Of a stretch of DNA of 64,000 bases, positions 1 to 9,624 are shown piece by piece. Source of the DNA: an uncultured Solobacterium sp. (GTDB lineage: Bacteria > Bacillota_I > Bacilli_A > Erysipelotrichales > Erysipelotrichaceae); contig URYK01000012.1 of the NCBI GenBank assembly GCA_900552125.1, positions 1 through 64,000 on the forward strand, read 5' to 3'. The notes under the pieces are model-generated. The model was not told the DNA's origin. It did not search any database and saw only the letters and a program-made list of their open reading frames with translations. A program made the translations under genes and the position numbers. Numbering within the stretch: position 1 is the first letter of the stretch; each line of letters begins with the position of its first letter.

Positions 1-212
1 TCAACGAGATGTGCAATTTAAGTTTAGGTCTACGAATGGAAGCTATGCAGGAGGGACTGGCGAAAGGATTAGCAGAAGGTGAATTAAAAAGTACAATTCA
101 GTATGTTAAAAACATGATGAAAAAGATGCCTGAAATGAGCATAGAAGAGGCTATGGATATCTTGGGAGTAGAAGAAAACCTTCGAGAACAAGTGGTGGAA
201 GCAATACAATAA
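1..212 (+). CDS. C-terminal part of an Rpn-family (PD-(D/E)XK) transposase/nuclease, cut by window edge
   Basis: Partial gene. The reading frame is open from the window start (first full codon at 3), so the ATG at 9 is probably internal. The visible 70 or so residues have the amphipathic Lys/Glu-rich tail usual for Rpn recombination-promoting nuclease / putative transposase proteins: a GLAKGLAEGE-type helix, then a short helical end with MKKMPEMSIEEAMDILG. The nuclease domain lies outside the window, so intactness cannot be judged. A similar decayed tail occurs near 42690. The assignment rests on tail style only. Confidence 0.5.
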   Translation, partial: NEMCNLSLGLRMEAMQEGLAKGLAEGELKSTIQYVKNMMKKMPEMSIEEAMDILGVEENLREQVVEAIQ

Positions 213-220
213 TAAGTATA

Positions 221-248
221 TATAAGGTGGCCAACTAGGCTGCCTTTT
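221..248 (+). terminator. Intrinsic terminator of the Rpn-family gene
   Basis: AAGGTGGCC and GGCTGCCTT pair (two G-T wobbles) around a 5-nt loop and are followed by a T run, just after the stop at 212. Confidence 0.7.
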
Positions 249-283
249 TATCGGATATTTTGATGCTGTTTGTTTTTCATACA

Positions 284-312
284 TTGTTTCAAATGCTTTG
301 TTATGATATAAT
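284..312 (+). promoter_or_regulatory. SigA-type promoter of the YitT gene
   Basis: TTGTTT at 284-289, a 17-nt spacer, then a perfect TATAAT at 307-312. Transcription would start near 319, which excludes the longer ORF start at 260 and supports ATG 344. Confidence 0.7.
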
Positions 313-343
313 CTCGAATGGAAAAAAGAAAAGGGGATTGTAT

Positions 344-1210
344 ATGCCAGGTAATAATAAACACAACTATCTTATAGAAGTTTTAACAATCATCGTAGGA
401 AACTTAGTGATCGCATTAGGTGTTACGTTCTTCATCTTGCCATCAAATATATTATCAGGAGGAGTAGCTGGGATTTCTGTCGCAATTCAACCGATTTTCC
501 ATCTTCCGCCACGCCTTGTGATTAATGGTTTAACAATCGGTTTATATTTTTTAGGTGCATTATTGTTAGGAAAACGCTTTGCGTTAAAGACTATTGTATC
601 TGCAGTAGTTTATCCTATTTTTATCTCAGGCTTAGGAATTTTATTCCCAGATGCATTTGTGACAAGTAATCCTTTATTAGCTTCTATTTATGCCGGAATC
701 TGTACAGGAACAGGTATAGGACTAGTTTATCGAGTAGGAGGAAGTACAGGAGGAATGGATATTCCACCACTTATCATCAATAAATTTACAAATATACCCC
801 TACCGGTTTTAGTTATGTGTATAGATGGTGCTACTGTTTTACTAGGTGCTAGTACCTATGGTATTGAAGCTGCTATGATTGGTTTAGTTTCTGTATGGGT
901 ATGTGGACAAGTCATCAATAAAGTCATGACTATGGGTATTCATGAAGCTAAGAATGTTATGATTATAACAGATGATTATGAAAAGATGATGCAAACGATT
1001 TATCAGAAAGTAAATCGAGGCGCAACTCTATTATATGCTCAAGGCGGTTATACAAAAGAAGAAAAACCAGTAATTATGACCGTTGTGCCACAGAAACAAT
1101 TTCCCGTTTTAAATAAAGTTATTCAAGAAGTAGATCCAGGAGCATTTGTGATCATCAGTGATGTGAATGAAGTGCAGGGAGAAGGGTTTACGTATAAAGA
1201 ACAGATATGA
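344..1210 (+). CDS. YitT family membrane protein (DUF161 + DUF2179)
   Basis: A 288-residue integral membrane protein of the YitT/YvjA family; the biochemical function of the family is not settled. The first two thirds hold about five or six hydrophobic segments with the family glycine-rich motifs (SGGVAGIS, YRVGGSTGGMDI). The last ~90 residues form the soluble DUF2179 domain (KNVMIITDDYEKM ... GAFVIISDVNEVQGEGF). The frame extends upstream to 260, but the promoter -10 at 307-312 and the AAAAGGGG ribosome site at 329-336 point to ATG 344. It is monocistronic, between its own promoter and a strong terminator. Family confident, function unknown. Confidence 0.9.
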   Translation: MPGNNKHNYLIEVLTIIVGNLVIALGVTFFILPSNILSGGVAGISVAIQPIFHLPPRLVINGLTIGLYFLGALLLGKRFALKTIVSAVVYPIFISGLGILFPDAFVTSNPLLASIYAGICTGTGIGLVYRVGGSTGGMDIPPLIINKFTNIPLPVLVMCIDGATVLLGASTYGIEAAMIGLVSVWVCGQVINKVMTMGIHEAKNVMIITDDYEKMMQTIYQKVNRGATLLYAQGGYTKEEKPVIMTVVPQKQFPVLNKVIQEVDPGAFVIISDVNEVQGEGFTYKEQI

Positions 1211-1236
1211 TCTTGTACAATGTACAGGATTTTTTT
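1210..1236 (+). terminator. Intrinsic terminator after the YitT gene
   Basis: ATCTTGTACA and TGTACAGGAT form a near-perfect hairpin with almost no loop, followed by seven T. Confidence 0.85.
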
Positions 1237-1294
1237 ATCACATTAAATTGTAAGAAATTTACATTATCCATTGGATGTTATCCTAGGTGAAGTA

Positions 1295-1303
1295 TGTTAT
1301 AAT
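1295..1303 (+). promoter_or_regulatory. Extended -10 promoter of the ftsEX operon
   Basis: TGTTATAAT: a TG dinucleotide one base before a perfect TATAAT at 1298-1303, about 28 nt before the ftsE start. No good -35 at 17 nt, consistent with an extended -10 promoter. It lies inside the longer ORF form starting at 1271 and supports ATG 1331. Confidence 0.6.
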
Positions 1304-1330
1304 GTTAGAAAAGAAGAAAGGAGTGGTGTG

Positions 1331-2020
1331 ATGATCCTTTTGAAAAATGTATCAAAATCTTATCGAAACGGAGTACATGCATTAAGGGATATTAACCTTG
1401 AAATAAATGAAGGTGAATTTGTATATATTATTGGGCCAACTGGCTGTGGGAAATCAACATTAATAAAACTTCTTGATGGAGAAGAAATTCCGGATCAGGG
1501 AGAAGTAATCGTGGCGAATACCAATGTAGGTAAACTTCGTCATTCTAAAGTTCCTTTCTATCGTCGAAATATCGGTGTTGTTTTTCAGGATTTTAGATTA
1601 CTTCCTAAAATGACTGTATTTGAAAATATTGCGTTTGCTTTGGAAATACTGGCTCTTGATAAAGTGACAATTAGGAGAAGAGTTCGTGAGATATTAGAAC
1701 TCGTTGATCTTCAGGATAAGGCAAAAGCTTTTCCTAATCAGTTATCAGGAGGTCAGCAACAGCGAGCAACTATTGCGCGTGCAATAGCAAACCATCCGAA
1801 AGTTTTGATTGCGGATGAACCTACGGGGAATTTAGATCCAGAAAAATCAAAAGAAATTATTGAATTATTAGAAAAAATCAACAAAGTGGAAGGAACCACA
1901 ATTCTGATGGTTACCCATGATTCCACTTTAGTAAATACTTATAAAAAACGTACCATCGCTTTAGAAGATGGATTTATCATAGCGGATATTGCGAAAGGCG
2001 GATACATACATCATGAGTAA
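1331..2020 (+). CDS. ftsE: Cell division ABC transporter ATPase FtsE (copy 1)
   Basis: A 229-residue ATPase of the FtsEX complex, which couples ATP hydrolysis in the cytoplasm to activation of cell-wall hydrolases outside. Visible: Walker A GPTGCGKST at residues 35-43, Q-loop in VVFQDFRLLP, signature LSGGQQQR, Walker B VLIADEPTGNLD, and switch histidine in MVTHD. The start at 1331 follows AAAGGAG and gives exactly the length of the second FtsE in this operon (4341-5030); the in-frame ATG at 1271 is upstream of the -10 box. The stop overlaps the ftsX start. First gene of a five-gene operon with M23 hydrolase and a second ftsEX pair. Confidence 0.96.
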   Translation: MILLKNVSKSYRNGVHALRDINLEINEGEFVYIIGPTGCGKSTLIKLLDGEEIPDQGEVIVANTNVGKLRHSKVPFYRRNIGVVFQDFRLLPKMTVFENIAFALEILALDKVTIRRRVREILELVDLQDKAKAFPNQLSGGQQQRATIARAIANHPKVLIADEPTGNLDPEKSKEIIELLEKINKVEGTTILMVTHDSTLVNTYKKRTIALEDGFIIADIAKGGYIHHE

Positions 2021-2909
2021 TTTTTTTGAAAGCATTCCTAAGCATTTCACGAATGCGATAAAAAATCTTGCACGTCATTTAGCTATGACGATATCCAGTA
2101 TTTCAGCTGTATCAGTCACATTGTTTTTAATGACATTATTTCTTATATTAGCGACTAATGTTGATAGTTTTGCGAATCATGTAGAATCTAGTTTAAAAAT
2201 ACATGTATCAATAGACTCATTAGCAGATGACAAACAGATTGAAGATATGCAGGAAGAAATTGAAAAGATGCAAGGTGTAAAATCAGTAGAATTTTCCAGT
2301 AAGGAAGAAGAATTAAACATTTTGATTGAAGAGAGCGGTTCAGTTTTTGAACGCTACAGGGATAACAATCCTATGCCTGATACTTTTGTGGTAGAGGTGG
2401 AAAATGCGAATGAGATACCTAATGTAACTAAAAAGTTAAATGAAATAGAAGGTATTGAAAATGCACAATATGGAGGAAGCGGCATCAGGGATATGATTTC
2501 TATCTTTGAAACAATTCGTTATGGCGGTGCAGTCTTTATCCTTGCATTAGCAGTGTTAGCGGTTTTTTTAATTACAAATACAATTAAAATGACGATTTAT
2601 ACACGTAAAACAGAAATCTCAATTATGCGTAATGTAGGAGCAGGTAATTGGTATATAAAAGCTCCATTTATGTTTGAAGGAATGGTAATTGGCTTTATCG
2701 GGGCAATTATTCCTTCCTTACTGACAATTGTTGGCTATCAATTATTATATAATGCATTGAATGGTCAGCTTGTCAGCAACATGTTTGTATTAAAAGGACC
2801 ATATCCATTTACGATGCAAATCACCGCAATTTTAATTGTAAGTGGTATGGTTGTAGGTGTTTTAGGCAGTTTATTTGCGACAACGAAGTATTTGAGGTGG
2901 CGTCGATGA
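2013..2909 (+). CDS. ftsX: Cell division permease-like protein FtsX (copy 1)
   Basis: 298 residues with the FtsX plan: cytoplasmic N-tail, membrane segment 1 (about residues 24-48), a ~120-residue extracytoplasmic domain (SSLKIHVSIDS to about GGSGIRDM), then three C-terminal membrane segments, with the conserved RKTEISIMRNVGA(G/A)NWYIK(A/V)PF cytoplasmic loop. The extracytoplasmic domain is the part that binds hydrolase coiled coils in studied FtsEX systems. ATG 2013 overlaps the ftsE stop, indicating translational coupling; the in-frame 1989 start is deep in ftsE. Its own stop overlaps the M23 start (ATGA). Confidence 0.95.
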   Translation: MSNFFESIPKHFTNAIKNLARHLAMTISSISAVSVTLFLMTLFLILATNVDSFANHVESSLKIHVSIDSLADDKQIEDMQEEIEKMQGVKSVEFSSKEEELNILIEESGSVFERYRDNNPMPDTFVVEVENANEIPNVTKKLNEIEGIENAQYGGSGIRDMISIFETIRYGGAVFILALAVLAVFLITNTIKMTIYTRKTEISIMRNVGAGNWYIKAPFMFEGMVIGFIGAIIPSLLTIVGYQLLYNALNGQLVSNMFVLKGPYPFTMQITAILIVSGMVVGVLGSLFATTKYLRWRR

Positions 2910-4303
2910 AAAGAATAAAGAAAATCAGTTTATGTTTAATAGCCCTATGTTCTGTTGGTTTCATGCAGTTGGATTCATCTTTTTTACATGCGACAAATTT
3001 TGAAGGAAATGAAGATGCGTGGCTGACTCGCTGCAGCTATGGACAGGAAACAGAGGCACAGGCACAACAATGTAGAGAGTTTAAGGAATATTATGCTGGA
3101 TTAAGTGATTCTTTAGAGGAACAGGCTTCTTCATTGGATAAAAGAATTGCGAAGATTCAAGGTGATATTGATGATATCACTGTAGCTATGAAAGATTTGG
3201 ATAGTCTTATTGATAAGCTAGAGAAAAATATTGATTTAAATGAAGCAAATATACGCACCATTCAAAAAGAAATCACTTCATTAAATAAGAAAATTGAACA
3301 GAAACAGAAAGACATCGATGAAAGAAATGAACTGATTGTTGGTCGTATGTTAGATGAACAGGCGAACAATGGTACAAATATGGAAGTCGATGTACTTATG
3401 GGTTCAAAAGATTTGGTTGATATGATACGTAAAATGGAAGGCTTTCGTCGTATAACGGAAAGTGACCAGACGGAAATTGAAAAGTTAATGGAAGATAAGA
3501 AGGAATTAAATCTTCAGAAAAGTGAACAGACTCGTTTAAAAGAAGATGCCGAAGAAAAGAAGGTAGAGAATGAGAAAAATAAAAAAGAAGCAGAAGATGC
3601 GAAAGCACAACAAAATAAATTATTAAAAGAATATCGTAAAAAAGAAGCAGATCTGATTGAACAAATGCGTTCCGTAGAAGTTGATATTGCGACAATTCAA
3701 AATAATATCATTAATATAAATACTTCTGCAGCTAACAATATAGATTTCAGCGGTAATGGATTTCTTATGAATCCGGTACCTGGTGGGAGTATGTCTGCAG
3801 GAACATGGTATTATCCTGGTGGAGGAGTTCACTTAGGTATGGATATGGCAGCGCCTATAGGTACACAATTAGTAGCACCAGCAGATGGAATCATTTTATA
3901 TGCGAATAACCCAGCACCAACAAATGGCGGTTATTTAGGAAACTGGACAGGGTATCCAGCTGGTGCAGGAAATAGTATTCTATTACTGACTCAGGTAGAT
4001 GGCATAACTTATGCGATAAGCTTCGCTCATCTATCCCAAGAAGGATTTGCGGTTTCCGCAGGAAATCAGGTTAAAAAAGGACAGGTTCTAGCATTGACAG
4101 GAAATAGCGGAAACAGTTCCGGACCACATTGTCATATCGAAGTTATTAATTTAGGTAAAATGAGTGTGGCTAGTGCTATTTCTCAATTCCGTTCAACAGC
4201 GGATTTTGCTTATGGTACAGGCTGGGGTTCTTCTGCCTTAAGTAAGACATGTAGCGCAAGCGGTCCACCATGCCGAGAAAGACCTGAGACTATATTTGGA
4301 TAA
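2906..4303 (+). CDS. Secreted coiled-coil M23 peptidoglycan hydrolase (EnvC-like FtsEX partner)
   Basis: 465 residues: signal peptide (about 1-28), a long charged coiled coil (about 50-270), a linker, then a C-terminal peptidase M23 domain. All zinc/catalytic residues are present: H309 and D313 in HLGMD, H375 in AHL, and H408/H410 in HCHIE. It should therefore be an active endopeptidase, unlike E. coli EnvC, whose LytM domain is degenerate. Position directly after ftsX with a 4-nt overlap, and the coiled coil, indicate activation by FtsEX at the septum. A GTG start at 2897 is possible; ATG 2906 is preferred because GAGGTGG lies just upstream. A second FtsEX pair follows immediately. Confidence 0.92.
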   Translation: MKRIKKISLCLIALCSVGFMQLDSSFLHATNFEGNEDAWLTRCSYGQETEAQAQQCREFKEYYAGLSDSLEEQASSLDKRIAKIQGDIDDITVAMKDLDSLIDKLEKNIDLNEANIRTIQKEITSLNKKIEQKQKDIDERNELIVGRMLDEQANNGTNMEVDVLMGSKDLVDMIRKMEGFRRITESDQTEIEKLMEDKKELNLQKSEQTRLKEDAEEKKVENEKNKKEAEDAKAQQNKLLKEYRKKEADLIEQMRSVEVDIATIQNNIININTSAANNIDFSGNGFLMNPVPGGSMSAGTWYYPGGGVHLGMDMAAPIGTQLVAPADGIILYANNPAPTNGGYLGNWTGYPAGAGNSILLLTQVDGITYAISFAHLSQEGFAVSAGNQVKKGQVLALTGNSGNSSGPHCHIEVINLGKMSVASAISQFRSTADFAYGTGWGSSALSKTCSASGPPCRERPETIFG

Positions 4304-4340
4304 TTACCAAGTAGAGTAAAGCTAGACGAGGAGTGAATAT

Positions 4341-5030
4341 ATGATAAGATTGGAAAATGTATCAAAAGAATATAAAAATGGGGTACATGCATTAAGAGAT
4401 ATCAATTTATCTATTGAAAATGGAGAATTTGTATATATCATAGGACCAACAGGTTCAGGTAAATCAACATTAATTAAGCTATTAGATGGCGAAGAAATAC
4501 CAAATAGCGGAACCGTAATGGTAGAAGATATCAACGTAGGAAAGCTTCGTCATTCAAAAGTTCCTGTTTATCGTAGAAATATCGGTGTTGTATTCCAGGA
4601 TTTCCGTTTATTGCCAAGATTAACTGTCTTCGAAAATATTGCCTTTGCGTTAGAAGTAATTGGAATGAAGAAAGTAGATATTCGACGTCGAGTTCGAGAA
4701 GTTTTAGAGTTAGTCTCTTTGGAAGATAAAGCTAAAGCATTTCCTAATGAGCTATCTGGAGGTCAGCAGCAACGTGCTGCCATTGGTCGTGCCATTGCTA
4801 ATCATCCAAAAGTACTGATTGCGGATGAACCAACAGGAAATCTAGATCCTGAAAAATCAGCGGAAATCATGGAACTGCTGGAGAAAATCAATAAAGTAGA
4901 AAATACAACAGTTTTAATGGTTACACATGATTCTAATCTTGTGGATCAATATAAAAAACGTACGATCTGTTTAGAAGAAGGCTATATTGTTGCGGATATT
5001 ATGAAGGGAGGCTATTTGAAACATGATTAA
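4341..5030 (+). CDS. ftsE: Cell division ABC transporter ATPase FtsE (copy 2)
   Basis: A second 229-residue FtsE, aligning end to end without gaps with copy 1 and identical at most positions by eye (for example GEEIP, GKLRHSKVP, RRNIGVVFQDFRLLP). Walker A is GPTGSGKST, signature LSGGQQQR, Walker B LIADEPTGNLD. It starts 37 nt after the M23 stop behind GGAGTGA with no terminator between, so it belongs to the same transcript. The stop overlaps ftsX copy 2 (start 5023). High conservation suggests both copies are functional. Confidence 0.96.
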   Translation: MIRLENVSKEYKNGVHALRDINLSIENGEFVYIIGPTGSGKSTLIKLLDGEEIPNSGTVMVEDINVGKLRHSKVPVYRRNIGVVFQDFRLLPRLTVFENIAFALEVIGMKKVDIRRRVREVLELVSLEDKAKAFPNELSGGQQQRAAIGRAIANHPKVLIADEPTGNLDPEKSAEIMELLEKINKVENTTVLMVTHDSNLVDQYKKRTICLEEGYIVADIMKGGYLKHD

Positions 5031-5925
5031 GTTTTTCAAAGCGTTCCCTAAGTTTGTGAAAACGGCCTTTCTAAATATCTTTCGTCATATTGCAATGTCA
5101 ATATCCGCAATGAGTGCAGTTACGATTACATTGATTCTATTTTCATCATTTCTGATGATTGCGGGAAATGTATCATTGTTTACTAATACCATTGAAGATG
5201 ATTTACGAATTCATGTTGTTTTAGATAAAAATATTGATACGAAAAAAGAAATTGATAAGGTAGAAAGTGAATTGAAGAAAATCAGTGGGGTATCCAAGGT
5301 AGAGTTTTCAGATAAAGATGCTGAATTAGAGCTTTATATTAAGGAAAAAGGCGAAGAATTTGAAATGTATCGTGGAGAAGATAACCCATTAACACATGCG
5401 TTCTTTGTTTCTGTAAAAGATGCTGATCAGATTGAATCCATTAATGCGAAAGTAGAAGATATAGCAGGGGTTAGACAATCCGTTTATGGCGGAAGCAGTG
5501 TATCACAGCTGATTTCTATTTTGAATGCGATTCGTTCCGGCGGTTTAGTGTTTGTGGTTTTATTGATGGCATTAGCATTATTCTTAATTTCTAATTCTAT
5601 CAAGCTTACGATTTATGCTAGAAATACTGAGATTTCCATTATGCGAAATGTTGGGGCAGCTAACTGGTATATCAAAGTTCCATTTATGATAGAGGGAATG
5701 ATGATTGGTTTCTTTGGCGCAATAATCCCTTGTATATTTACATACTTTGGCTATGAATACTTATACGGTTTATTAAATGGTCATTTAGTATCTGCTGTAT
5801 TTAACTTACAGCCTGTTATGCCATTCACATTACAGATTGGCGCAATCTTAATTGGGAGCGGCATGCTTGTAGGTTTGATAGGAAGCTTCTTCTCTACTAC
5901 TCGTTATCTACATTGGAAACGATAA
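5023..5925 (+). CDS. ftsX: Cell division permease-like protein FtsX (copy 2)
   Basis: 300-residue FtsX paralogue with the same four-segment topology as copy 1. The membrane core and cytoplasmic loop (ARNTEISIMRNVGAANWYIK) are closely matched, whereas the extracytoplasmic domain between segments 1 and 2 (about residues 50-165) has diverged more. That pattern would fit recognition of a different partner or a different role in a mixed complex (inference). ATG 5023 overlaps the ftsE stop. Last gene of the operon, followed by a terminator at 5943-5982. Confidence 0.95.
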   Translation: MIKFFKAFPKFVKTAFLNIFRHIAMSISAMSAVTITLILFSSFLMIAGNVSLFTNTIEDDLRIHVVLDKNIDTKKEIDKVESELKKISGVSKVEFSDKDAELELYIKEKGEEFEMYRGEDNPLTHAFFVSVKDADQIESINAKVEDIAGVRQSVYGGSSVSQLISILNAIRSGGLVFVVLLMALALFLISNSIKLTIYARNTEISIMRNVGAANWYIKVPFMIEGMMIGFFGAIIPCIFTYFGYEYLYGLLNGHLVSAVFNLQPVMPFTLQIGAILIGSGMLVGLIGSFFSTTRYLHWKR

Positions 5926-5942
5926 AATATATATACATATAA

Positions 5943-5982
5943 AGAAGTGGGAAAACTATAAAGGTTTTTCTGCTTTTCTTTT
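5943..5982 (+). terminator. Terminator of the ftsEX-M23-ftsEX operon
   Basis: A 13-bp stem with several G-T pairs (GAAGTGGGAAAAC against GGTTTTTCTGCTTTTC), followed by a T-rich stretch. Confidence 0.6.
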
Positions 5983-6119
5983 ACCTTGTGCAATGAATGT
6001 GAATTTTACTTGAAAATTAAGGTTAATAAGGAATACCTTTTTATGGAAACATTTCCTTGAAGAGTAAAGTATGATATGATAATAGGCGTATAATCTTAAA
6101 TAGACAAGAGGTGTGTTTA

Positions 6120-7598
6120 ATGGCAGATAAAAAAGTTGTAAGATATAAATTAGTGAGACATAAATGGCCAGATGAGATAGAAGCAGAAAAGAAAAGAAGA
6201 AGAAAGCGCATTGGAATTGTGTTAGCTTGTATCTTATGCTTTATGGGCGGTTTTTTATTAAATGTAACAATTCACCAGACTTCTGATGCGTCTTCTTTAG
6301 AATTCCAAAAATTTGAGGAAATTTACAAGATCATGAAGAATAATTTTTACTTTGGAAAAGATGAAGATAATTTTAGTGAGACTTTATTAAATGGCGCAAT
6401 CAATGGAATGGTAGAAGCTGGGGGAGATGTCCATACGATGTATTTGGACAACGAACAGACACAAAGTTTTACAAGTTCCATTGAAGGAAGTTTTGTTGGT
6501 ATTGGAGTACGCTATTATAGTGTAGATGATTCAACATTTTTAGTAGATAGTGTAGTGAACAATTCACCTGCAGAAGAAGCTGGGATTCTGGCAGGAGATC
6601 AGCTTTATGCGATTGATGGCACAGTTTGTGAAAATATGTCAACGAATGATGTGCAGAATCTAATCGTTAATTCAAAGAGTGATACGATTTCTATTGAAAT
6701 TATAAGAGAAGGAAAACATCAGACAGTAAAAGTAGAAAAACGTACTGTACAGGATTCAGTCTTTAGCGAAATCAAAGGTGATATTGCGATTTTAGAACTA
6801 GATAGCTTTGCGGAAACTAGCGGTGAAGATATTAAGTCACATCTAGATAGTTTTCAAGATGCGAAATGTTCAAGTTTAATCGTTGATTTACGTGATAATA
6901 GTGGAGGCTATTTGAAATCCGTACAACAGATTGCAAGTTATCTGTTACCACAGGATACCGTAATCTTTAAAGAAGAAGCCAAGGATGGAACTCAAGAAGA
7001 CTTTAAAACACTAGAAGGGTATAAACAATATACTTTTGATAAAGTTGTTGTTTTAGTAAACAATAATACAGCTAGTGCTGCAGAGGTGCTTACCGCAGCT
7101 TTACAGGAGCATTTAGATGCGACAGTAGTGGGTGTCACAACTTATGGAAAAGGAACAGTACAGGTACCTTTAACATTTAAGGATGGTACGATGTTTAAGT
7201 ATACAACTGCTGAATGGCTTACACCAAGTGGAAAGAAAATCAATAAAAAAGGTATTACTCCAGATGTAGAAGTTAAATTAGATGATGCTTTCTATACGAG
7301 TGCACCAATCATGGAAGAAGACGAAGTGTATAAACCAGATACTGTAAATAAAGCAGCATTAAGCGTACAGACATATTTGAAGTTTTTAGGTTATCCAGTA
7401 GATCGCTGTGATGAATATTTCTCAGTCGCATCAAGCGATGCTTTAAAACAATATCAGGAAGATAAAGGATTAGAAGCAACTGGAAATATTGACGCAAAAA
7501 CAATGTCTTCTTTACTTTCCAGCTGTGCTGTGAAATGGCATACTGATGAGGAAAAATTAGATTTACAGATGAATAAAGCTATGGAATTAGCACAATAA
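6120..7598 (+). CDS. C-terminal processing protease CtpA/B family (S41) with peptidoglycan-binding domain
   Basis: 492 residues: basic N-tail, one membrane anchor (about 33-55), a helical region, a PDZ domain (about 120-200, VGIGVRYY ... GILAGDQLYAIDG), the S41 catalytic domain, and a C-terminal PG_binding_1 domain (about 415-475). Catalytic serine is S319 in NNNTASAAEV and the general-base lysine is K344 in TTYGKGTVQ. It is probably anchored outside the membrane and trims envelope proteins near peptidoglycan. A GTG at 6111 is in frame; ATG 6120 has better spacing to AAGAGGTG. ftsEX, M23 hydrolase, S41 protease and uvrB often cluster in this order in Bacillota. Confidence 0.93.
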   Translation: MADKKVVRYKLVRHKWPDEIEAEKKRRRKRIGIVLACILCFMGGFLLNVTIHQTSDASSLEFQKFEEIYKIMKNNFYFGKDEDNFSETLLNGAINGMVEAGGDVHTMYLDNEQTQSFTSSIEGSFVGIGVRYYSVDDSTFLVDSVVNNSPAEEAGILAGDQLYAIDGTVCENMSTNDVQNLIVNSKSDTISIEIIREGKHQTVKVEKRTVQDSVFSEIKGDIAILELDSFAETSGEDIKSHLDSFQDAKCSSLIVDLRDNSGGYLKSVQQIASYLLPQDTVIFKEEAKDGTQEDFKTLEGYKQYTFDKVVVLVNNNTASAAEVLTAALQEHLDATVVGVTTYGKGTVQVPLTFKDGTMFKYTTAEWLTPSGKKINKKGITPDVEVKLDDAFYTSAPIMEEDEVYKPDTVNKAALSVQTYLKFLGYPVDRCDEYFSVASSDALKQYQEDKGLEATGNIDAKTMSSLLSSCAVKWHTDEEKLDLQMNKAMELAQ

Positions 7599-7631
7599 AT
7601 ATCAAATATAAACATGGAGGTGATGTAACGA

Positions 7632-9608
7632 ATGGAAGATAAGCTATTCGAGTTAGTATCGAAATACAAACCGCAAGGGGATCAGCCAAAAGCCATTGAA
7701 GAGTTGGTAAATGGCATTAAAGAGGGAAAGAAACAACAGGTCTTATTAGGGGCAACAGGTACAGGTAAGACCTTTACGATATCAAATGTAATTGCACAAG
7801 TGAATAAACCTACGCTTGTATTTGCGCACAATAAGACATTGGCAGGGCAGCTGTATTCTGAGTTTAAAGAGTTTTTTCCTAATAACCGAGTTGAGTATTT
7901 TGTGTCAAACTTCGATTATTATCAGCCAGAAGCTTATATCCCAAGCAGTGATACTTATATAGATAAGAATGCGACAACAAATATTGAATTAGACATGCTA
8001 CGTATGGCCGCAGTTAATTCAATTTTAGAAAGAAGAGATACGATCATCATTGCGTCAGTTGCGTGTATTTATGGTGCCAGCAACCCCGAACAATATCGTG
8101 ACATGTTCTTTTCTATTCGTGTTGGTGATATCATTGATCGTAAAGAATTGATGGGAAAACTAGTCGCAAGACAGTATACAAGAAATGATATGGATCTTGT
8201 ACGTGGGACATTCCGTGTAAGAGGAGACGTTATAGAGGTTGCCTTAGGGCACACAGATGCTTATATTTTAAGAATTGAAATGTTTGATGATGAAATTGAA
8301 CGTATCTGTGAGGTTGACCCGATTACCGGAAAAACACTAAATGCATATACCGTATATGTTGTATATCCAGCAAGTGGATATGCGACAAAGCAGGAAATTA
8401 TTAATCGTGCAGCAGATACGATAGAAGAAGAATTGAAAGATCGAGTACAGGTATTAGAACAAGAAGGTAAACTATTAGAGAAACAGCGTTTAGAACAGCG
8501 TACATTGTATGATGTAGAGGCATTACGTGAATTTGGTGTATGCCCTGGTATCGAAAACTATTCCCGTCATATTGATGGGCGTAAACCAGGAGAACGGCCT
8601 TATACATTGTTTGATTATTTTCCTGATGACTTCTTATTAGTAGTAGATGAATCCCATGTTTCCTTACCACAGATCCGTGGTATGTATAATGGAGATAGAG
8701 CACGTAAAGAAACCTTGGTGAATTATGGATTCCGTCTTCCATCTGCTTTAGATAATCGTCCTATGCGATTTGAAGAGTTTGAAAAAATGGTAAATCAGGC
8801 TATCTATGTATCCGCAACACCAGGTAATTATGAGCTAAAACAAACCAATGGTGAAATCATTGAACAGATTATTCGACCTACAGGATTATTAGATCCGGAA
8901 GTATTTGTCAGACCTACACAAGGGCAAATTGATGATTTAGTTGGCGAAATTCGATCAAGAATTGCGAAAAATGAGCGTACTTTAATTACTACTTTGACAG
9001 TACGTATGGCAGAAGATTTAACAAGTTATCTAAAAGGAATGGATTTCAAGGTAGCTTGGCTGCATCATGAAGTTAAAACAATTGAAAGAACAGAAATTAT
9101 AAGAGATTTACGTAGAGGTAAATATGACGTGTTAATTGGAATTAACTTACTTCGTGAAGGATTGGATATACCAGAAGTCTCTTTAATCGCCATTTTAGAT
9201 GCGGATAAAGAAGGTTTCTTAAGAAGTGAGCGTTCCTTGATACAGATTATAGGACGTGCTGCCCGTAATGCGCATGGACAGGTTATCATGTATGCGGATA
9301 AGATAACGGATTCTATGGATAAAGCATTAAAAGAAACTGCTCGTCGTAGAGAGATACAGATTGCTTATAATAAGGAACATGGTATTACGCCAAAAACAAT
9401 TATTAAACCGATTCATGAAGTAGTTCGCAGTAAAGAAACACAGGAAATGACCGCGAAATACATTGATAAAAAAGCTAAAGTTACTAAGAAAGATAAAGAG
9501 AAACTGTTGGCAAATCTGGAAAAAGAAATGAAAGAAGCCGCAAAGGTTTTAGATTTCGAACGTGCTGCAGAATTACGCGATATTTTATTAGAACTTAGAA
9601 ATTCCTAA
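7632..9608 (+). CDS. uvrB: Excinuclease ABC subunit B
   Basis: 658 residues, normal UvrB length. UvrB is the damage-verifying helicase-like subunit of nucleotide excision repair. Visible: Walker A GATGTGKT near residue 40, the beta-hairpin region with [11 protein letters not shown], helicase motif II VDESH, late helicase motifs ([34 protein letters not shown]), and the C-terminal UvrC-binding helix pair ([22 protein letters not shown] region). Start follows GGAGGTGAT. uvrA, usually the next gene, is about 34 kb downstream at 43980 in this window. Confidence 0.98.
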   Translation: MEDKLFELVSKYKPQGDQPKAIEELVNGIKEGKKQQVLLGATGTGKTFTISNVIAQVNKPTLVFAHNKTLAGQLYSEFKEFFPNNRVEYFVSNFDYYQPEAYIPSSDTYIDKNATTNIELDMLRMAAVNSILERRDTIIIASVACIYGASNPEQYRDMFFSIRVGDIIDRKELMGKLVARQYTRNDMDLVRGTFRVRGDVIEVALGHTDAYILRIEMFDDEIERICEVDPITGKTLNAYTVYVVYPASGYATKQEIINRAADTIEEELKDRVQVLEQEGKLLEKQRLEQRTLYDVEALREFGVCPGIENYSRHIDGRKPGERPYTLFDYFPDDFLLVVDESHVSLPQIRGMYNGDRARKETLVNYGFRLPSALDNRPMRFEEFEKMVNQAIYVSATPGNYELKQTNGEIIEQIIRPTGLLDPEVFVRPTQGQIDDLVGEIRSRIAKNERTLITTLTVRMAEDLTSYLKGMDFKVAWLHHEVKTIERTEIIRDLRRGKYDVLIGINLLREGLDIPEVSLIAILDADKEGFLRSERSLIQIIGRAARNAHGQVIMYADKITDSMDKALKETARRREIQIAYNKEHGITPKTIIKPIHEVVRSKETQEMTAKYIDKKAKVTKKDKEKLLANLEKEMKEAAKVLDFERAAELRDILLELRNS

Positions 9609-9624
9609 GAATAGGAGGAAGCTT

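Noticed and set aside
260..343. Longer N-terminus for the YitT protein
   Set aside because: The extension spans the -35/-10 promoter, and a ribosome site precedes ATG 344.
8401..8742. 113-codon - strand ORF inside uvrB
   Set aside because: Antisense to the conserved UvrB core with no start signals; a shadow frame.
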